Source: Kofleriaceae bacterium (GTDB lineage Bacteria > Myxococcota_A > Polyangia > Haliangiales > Haliangiaceae). From it: DNA of 43,916 bases. The stretch spans positions 1-43,916 of the forward strand of contig JANXOP010000044.1 of the NCBI GenBank assembly GCA_025357755.1, given 5' to 3'. Shown here in pieces: positions 40,447-43,916 of the stretch (positions within the stretch are counted from its first letter, which is position 1; every line of letters begins with the position of its first letter). The translations under genes were made by a program, and so were the position numbers. The notes under the pieces are model-generated. The model saw only the letters and a program-made list of their open reading frames with translations, had not been told where the DNA came from and searched no databases.

Positions 40447-41298
40447 ATGACCAACCGGCTTGTCCTCGGGGTGTTGATCGGAGCGTTCACGAGCTCTTGC
40501 GCGACGAGCGTGCCGCCTGGCAGCGTCGGCATGTTCAATTACGCGCGGAGCGGCATCGATAGCCACGTGCTCAAGGAGGGCCTGTACTGGCACCTACCGT
40601 GGAACGACCTCCTCTTGTACCCGGTGCAGTGGGACGAGCGCGAGGAGCGCATGCACGTGCTCACCGCGGACGATGTCCACCTCGAGATGCAGCTCGGGGT
40701 CGCGGTGCGCCCGAACGTGAAGGAGCTGTACGCGCTGCAGCAGGATCTCGGCGTTCGCTACTACGACACGATCGTACAGTCGGCGTTCTTCACGGCGACG
40801 CGGACGGTGTTCGCGCACTACAACATGGTCGACATTCCCGAGAACTCCGAGAAGATCGAGCAGGAGATCCACGACCACGTCGCGCAGCGGATCGCGGGCC
40901 ATCACCTCGAGCTCGGACGAGTCGCGCTCCAGCACATCGACTATCCACCCGCGGTCCAGCGGGCGATCGAACAGCGCCTCGTCATGCAGCAACAGGAGAT
41001 CCAGAAGGAAGCCGAGATCAAGATCGCCGGCGAGGAGGCCTCGATCGCGCACATCCAGGCCGAGTCGGCCGCCGCGACCGCGAAGATCTCCGCGACGAGC
41101 GACAGCGAGACCTCGAAGATCCGTGCCGAGGGTGAAGCCAAGGCGCAAGAGCTCCTCGGCAAGACCCTGACGCCGCTGTTCGTGCAGCTGCGGGCGCTGA
41201 CCAATCCGACCTCGAAGTACATCTTCGTGCCCGAGGGACGCCAGCTCTCGGTCGTGCTCGGCGAGGGCGCGAACGCGACCAACGCGGCCGCGCACTAA
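40447..41298 (+). CDS. SPFH/prohibitin-domain lipoprotein
   Basis: A 283-residue protein from ATG 40447, which gives the signal MTNRLVLGVLIGAFTSSC with Cys18 as likely lipid site. The SPFH domain (about 22-180) has VPPGSVGMFNYARSGIDSHVLKEGLYWHLPW and DVHLEMQLGVAVRPN as in prohibitins. It is followed by a long coiled coil (about 178-245, QQQEIQKEAEIKIAGEEASIAHIQAES) and a short C-terminal part. Most bacterial SPFH proteins use a membrane helix; a lipobox here suggests anchoring to a membrane leaflet outside the cytoplasm. The role, probably membrane microdomain or protease scaffolding, is inferred from the family. TAGAGG directly precedes the start. Confidence 0.87.
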   Translation: MTNRLVLGVLIGAFTSSCATSVPPGSVGMFNYARSGIDSHVLKEGLYWHLPWNDLLLYPVQWDEREERMHVLTADDVHLEMQLGVAVRPNVKELYALQQDLGVRYYDTIVQSAFFTATRTVFAHYNMVDIPENSEKIEQEIHDHVAQRIAGHHLELGRVALQHIDYPPAVQRAIEQRLVMQQQEIQKEAEIKIAGEEASIAHIQAESAAATAKISATSDSETSKIRAEGEAKAQELLGKTLTPLFVQLRALTNPTSKYIFVPEGRQLSVVLGEGANATNAAAH

Positions 41299-41330
41299 CT
41301 CAGTGCGAGTGGCGCGGATCGGCATCCTGC

Positions 41331-41348
41331 GACATCGTCGACGATGTC
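41331..41348. repeat. 18-bp perfect palindrome
   Basis: GACATCGTCGACGATGTC reads identically on both strands with no central spacer. It is in the 118-base gap between the SPFH gene and tRNA-Pro. A spacerless palindrome makes a poor hairpin, so a dimeric protein site is as likely as a terminator. Confidence 0.6.
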
Positions 41349-41378
41349 AGACGGCACGAGTCCCGAAGCGCCATGGGC

Positions 41379-41407
41379 TTGCAGCGACCGTGGTAACCGG
41401 GTATTGC
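41379..41407 (+). promoter_or_regulatory. candidate promoter of tRNA-Pro
   Basis: TTGCAG (41379-41384), a 17-base spacer and TATTGC (41402-41407) end 9 bases before the mature tRNA 5' end. Spacing is ideal; the -10 matches only in part. Confidence 0.5.
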
Positions 41408-41416
41408 TTAGCCCTT

Positions 41417-41489
41417 CGGGGTGTAGCGCAGTTGGTAGCGCACTTGCTTTGGGAGTAAGAAGCCGCTGGTTCGAATCCAGTCACCCCGA
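41417..41489 (+). tRNA. tRNA-Pro(TGG)
   Basis: Acceptor CGGGGTG (41417-41423) pairs with CACCCCG (41482-41488); the C1-G72 pair is typical of bacterial proline tRNA. D stem GCGC/GCGC. The anticodon stem CTTGC/GTAAG encloses TTTGGGA, giving anticodon TGG. T stem GCTGG/CCAGT encloses TTCGAAT. Discriminator A at 41489; CCA is not encoded. It lies 45 bases before the convergent metallopeptidase stop. Confidence 0.95.
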
Positions 41490-41533
41490 CCCGTTTGCTC
41501 GTGCTGCTCGACCCCGTCTTGGATGTGATGCGG

Positions 41534-42700
41534 CTACTTCTTCGCGGCTGCCTTGCGCATGTGCGGCTCGATCAAGGAGTTCCAGGCGGCAAGCCGCGCC
41601 TTGTAGTCGCGCACGCAGCGATCGGCGCGCTGCCTCGGGATCTTCAGGGTCTCGAGCAGCGGGGTGTACGTCTTCTGATCGGAGCCGTAGAGCAAGCAGG
41701 CGATCGCGACCATCCGCTGATCGTTGAACGAGTGCTCGTCCCAGTACACGCCGTTGTTGCCCTTCGCGAGCATCGCCTGAAACCACGCCATGCCCGCCAG
41801 CGCCCACTGGCGGCCAAGGTCGTGCGCTTGGCTCAGCACGAGCGTCGCGAGCTCGTCGGCCGCGTCTTCGCCTTTGCCGGTGATCGGCAGGTTGAACTCG
41901 CCGACCAGCGCGTGGCCGAACTCGTGAAAGAACGCGAACATCACGGTACCGCGCGCGAGCTCGTTGGCCTGCGCATCGGTCCGGCCATTGGCCTTGAACC
42001 GCGCGACGGTATCGTCCCAGAACTCGTGACACACCGTGATCGAGTGGGTGGTCGGCGAGTAGAAACAGTTCACGACGCCACACTGTTTGATCTCGAGCGG
42101 CAGCGGACGCGGGAAGCGGAAGATCGCATCCATGTTCGTGCCGACCTTGCCGAGTTGCGCGGCCAGGTCATCCGGGATCCCGACGAGGCCCTTCTTGGCC
42201 GGCTTGATGATCGAGAGCGCGATCTTGGGCCCTGCTAGCCTCGCCGAGAGCAGCAGCTGCTCGTTCGCCTTGACCAGCACCGGATCGGAGTCGGCGCGGA
42301 CGAACGAGAGCATGAACGTCGTGCCGTGACTCGCGTTCTCGACCGCGAGGATCGACACGTCGACCAGGCCTTTATCTTTGATCTCGACCTGGCCTTCGAC
42401 GGCGATCGCCTTGGTCCCATTGCGCGTGCCCTCGGTCAGCTTCGGATGCTGGAGCTTGCCGCCCTTGGCGAACTCGGTCGCGAGATCCTTGGTCAAGGGC
42501 TTGTCGATCTCGGTGATGTCGATCCCTCGACCCTTGTACTTGGTCGGCATGATCGTCGTGTTCGCGCCCTTGTTGGTCACGACCCAACCGGTCGGCACTT
42601 CGATCTCGATGCCGTGGGTCTCGACGAGCGTGGGTAGCGGTTCCGCCATCCCAGCGGCGGCGAGCGAACAGAGCAGGGCTCCTACGAGAAAAGGTCGCAT
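41534..42700 (-). CDS. DUF4344 family metallopeptidase-like exported protein
   Basis: A 388-residue exported protein (signal MRPFLVGALLCSLAAAGMA). Residues about 25-180 form a beta-rich domain (EIEVPTGWVVTNKGANTTIMP). The C-terminal half has FYSPTTHSITVCHEFWDD and the zinc-binding motif HEFGHALVGEFNLPITGKGEDAADELATLVL, an H-E-x-x-H with downstream Glu/Asp, then CLLYGSD and a cysteine-flanked helix (RADRCVRDYKARLAAWNSL). This matches DUF4344 (PF14247), putative metallopeptidases. It follows a membrane Ser/Thr kinase on the same strand by 32 bases, so the two may be co-expressed. TACCTC 6 bases before ATG 42700 is a partial -10. Confidence 0.87.
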   Translation of the reverse strand: MRPFLVGALLCSLAAAGMAEPLPTLVETHGIEIEVPTGWVVTNKGANTTIMPTKYKGRGIDITEIDKPLTKDLATEFAKGGKLQHPKLTEGTRNGTKAIAVEGQVEIKDKGLVDVSILAVENASHGTTFMLSFVRADSDPVLVKANEQLLLSARLAGPKIALSIIKPAKKGLVGIPDDLAAQLGKVGTNMDAIFRFPRPLPLEIKQCGVVNCFYSPTTHSITVCHEFWDDTVARFKANGRTDAQANELARGTVMFAFFHEFGHALVGEFNLPITGKGEDAADELATLVLSQAHDLGRQWALAGMAWFQAMLAKGNNGVYWDEHSFNDQRMVAIACLLYGSDQKTYTPLLETLKIPRQRADRCVRDYKARLAAWNSLIEPHMRKAAAKK

Positions 42701-42732
42701 GTCCTAGAGGTACGCATGACGCGCGCTTGTAT

Positions 42733-43916
42733 TCAACGACTGACGCGCAGTGCCGGTGGGATGACGGCGGTGGCAGCGGCCCATGGCTGGCCGCGATCGA
42801 GCGCGCGACCTCGCTCGACGATCGACGACGAGAGCGTTCCGGAGAAGCCTGCGCGCAACGCGGCGACGAGCTCGGCCGCGGTCTCGAAGCGTGCTTTCGG
42901 ATCGCGCGCCAACCCGATCGCGAGCACGGTATCGAGCTCGCGCGGCAGCTTCGCGATCTCGGAGGGACGACGCGGGCGGGTGTGGACGACGCGATAGAGC
43001 GTTTCGGCGACCTCGCCACCCGCGTATGGGGGCTGACCCGTGATCGCGCGGTAGAGGATCGCAGCGAGCGCGTACAGATCGCTCGCGTGGGTGACCTCGC
43101 GACCACTCGCTTGCTCGGGCGCCATGTAGGTGGGCGTGCCGACGACGTCGCCGTGGGTGAGCGTGCCGGTGCTATCGACGATCCGCGACACGCCGAAATC
43201 GAGGACCTTCCACACGTTGTGATCGCGGTGGATGTTCTGCGGTTTGAGATCGCGATGGATGACGCCGGCCTCGTGCGCCGCGGTGATGCCGAGCCCGACT
43301 TGATGCGCGAGCTCGAGCGCCTCGGTGGTCGAGAGCGCGCGTTTGCCTCGCAGGATTTCGGAGAGTGATTGACCTTGCAGCTTCTCCATCACCAGATACG
43401 GCACCGGCGCTTCGCCGATCTCGATCACGCGCGCGACGTGAGGCGACACGATCGAGGACGCGGCCCGCAGCTCGCGCAAGAACCTCACGACGTGGTTCGG
43501 ATTCGTCAGCGATGCTTGCGAGAGCACCTTGATCGCGACGACGCCGTCGGGACCCTGCGCTTCGTAGACTTCGCCCATCGCACCGCGGCCGAGCACGTCG
43601 CCGAGCGCGTACTTGCCGAGCACCTGATCGGTGAACCGGCCGCGCCCCGGTTTGAGGGCGCGCGCGAGCTCTTCCCGCGCCTCGAGCAGTAGCGCCTCCC
43701 GATGGGCGGCGAGCCGCACGGCTTGCTCGAGCTCGCCGAGCGCGAAGAGGGTCGCCACGCGCGACATCCGCGCGATCACGATCGTCGCGAGTAAGATCGC
43801 CTGGACCAGCAACTGGACGACGATCCGATCGCGAGTCGAGAGGTCGGTCGGATGGACGAGCCCGGTATCGCGATAGCCGAGGATGACCAGCGTGCCCGTC
43901 GCGCCCTGGACCGTCG
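42733..43916 (-). CDS. membrane-anchored Ser/Thr protein kinase (5' end outside the window)
   Basis: The frame stays open to the window edge, so the N-terminus is missing (394 residues visible). The upstream part includes a hydrophobic helix (IVVQLLVQAILLATIVIARM), suggesting an N-terminal membrane sensor region of unknown length. A helical linker (ALGELEQAVRLAAHREALLLEAREELARAL) leads to a Hanks kinase: LGRGAMGEVYEA, VAIKVLS, HRDLKPQNIHRD, VLDFGVSR and GTPTYMAPEQAS. All catalytic motifs are present. The C-terminus after the kinase is short. Unlike the other two kinases here, the membrane part precedes the kinase domain. The DUF4344 gene follows within 32 bases. Confidence 0.92.
   Translation of the reverse strand, partial: TVQGATGTLVILGYRDTGLVHPTDLSTRDRIVVQLLVQAILLATIVIARMSRVATLFALGELEQAVRLAAHREALLLEAREELARALKPGRGRFTDQVLGKYALGDVLGRGAMGEVYEAQGPDGVVAIKVLSQASLTNPNHVVRFLRELRAASSIVSPHVARVIEIGEAPVPYLVMEKLQGQSLSEILRGKRALSTTEALELAHQVGLGITAAHEAGVIHRDLKPQNIHRDHNVWKVLDFGVSRIVDSTGTLTHGDVVGTPTYMAPEQASGREVTHASDLYALAAILYRAITGQPPYAGGEVAETLYRVVHTRPRRPSEIAKLPRELDTVLAIGLARDPKARFETAAELVAALRAGFSGTLSSSIVERGRALDRGQPWAAATAVIPPALRVSR

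Overview
This is a GC-rich, very densely packed chromosomal window. Convergent genes overlap at their stops, and many same-strand neighbours overlap by ATGA, GTGA or TTGA. The gene content points to Myxococcota of the Haliangium/Kofleriaceae kind: three Ser/Thr kinases (one with a DUF4388 N-terminus, one fused to carboxypeptidase-regulatory-like domains), many small lipoproteins, a bacterial PARP-type zinc-finger protein, DUF2277, DUF4344 and a C-terminal membrane anchor followed by five arginines. The taxon is inferred from content only. There is no CRISPR array, insertion sequence or rRNA, and no stretch above about 300 bases without a gene or pseudogene.

Layout. 1-3541: end of an anchored protein, a small secreted protein, an amidohydrolase, a DUF1990 protein and two lipoproteins. 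3595-5087: a decayed locus at tRNA-Arg(TCT). It holds a frameshifted PD-(D/E)XK endonuclease gene upstream of the tRNA, a lipoprotein-like gene without a signal peptide or start downstream, and a degenerate second copy of the tRNA 3' end at 5063-5087. 5121-12834: BrkB-like membrane protein, DUF4388 kinase, MATE transporter, ATP-dependent DNA ligase, lone STN-domain protein, VOC protein, MsrB. 12888-17499: kinase fusion protein, Rossmann-fold protein, ferredoxin-NADP reductase. 17522-20534 (minus): a SAM methyltransferase with two PqqD-like N-terminal modules, a small membrane-anchored secreted peptide, a C39-like lipoprotein peptidase and a small lipoprotein. 20552-28770: an acyl-CoA dehydrogenase between two polytopic membrane proteins, a LysM/MepA murein endopeptidase and a two-subunit acyl-CoA carboxylase. 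28792-35265: PARP-finger protein, DUF2277, M1 aminopeptidase, LURP-like protein, HAD phosphatase, HtrA-like protease, anchored protein. 35498-39556: ExbB/TolQ, two ExbD/TolR and a HEAT-type lipoprotein in one operon. 39661-end: sirtuin, SPFH lipoprotein, tRNA-Pro(TGG), DUF4344 metallopeptidase and a membrane kinase cut by the window edge.

Most interesting. (1) The minus-strand cluster 17522-20534 combines a peptide carrying a Gly-Gly motif, a periplasmic C39 peptidase without an ABC transporter, and a methyltransferase with what look like tandem RiPP-recognition-type modules. (2) The tRNA-Arg locus looks like the scar of an integrated element next to a dead homing-endonuclease-like gene. (3) About ten genes have a TANNNT hexamer 6-7 nt before the start codon and no Shine-Dalgarno sequence, which suggests leaderless transcripts. 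The ExbB/ExbD operon and the small-peptide gene have strong Shine-Dalgarno sites instead.
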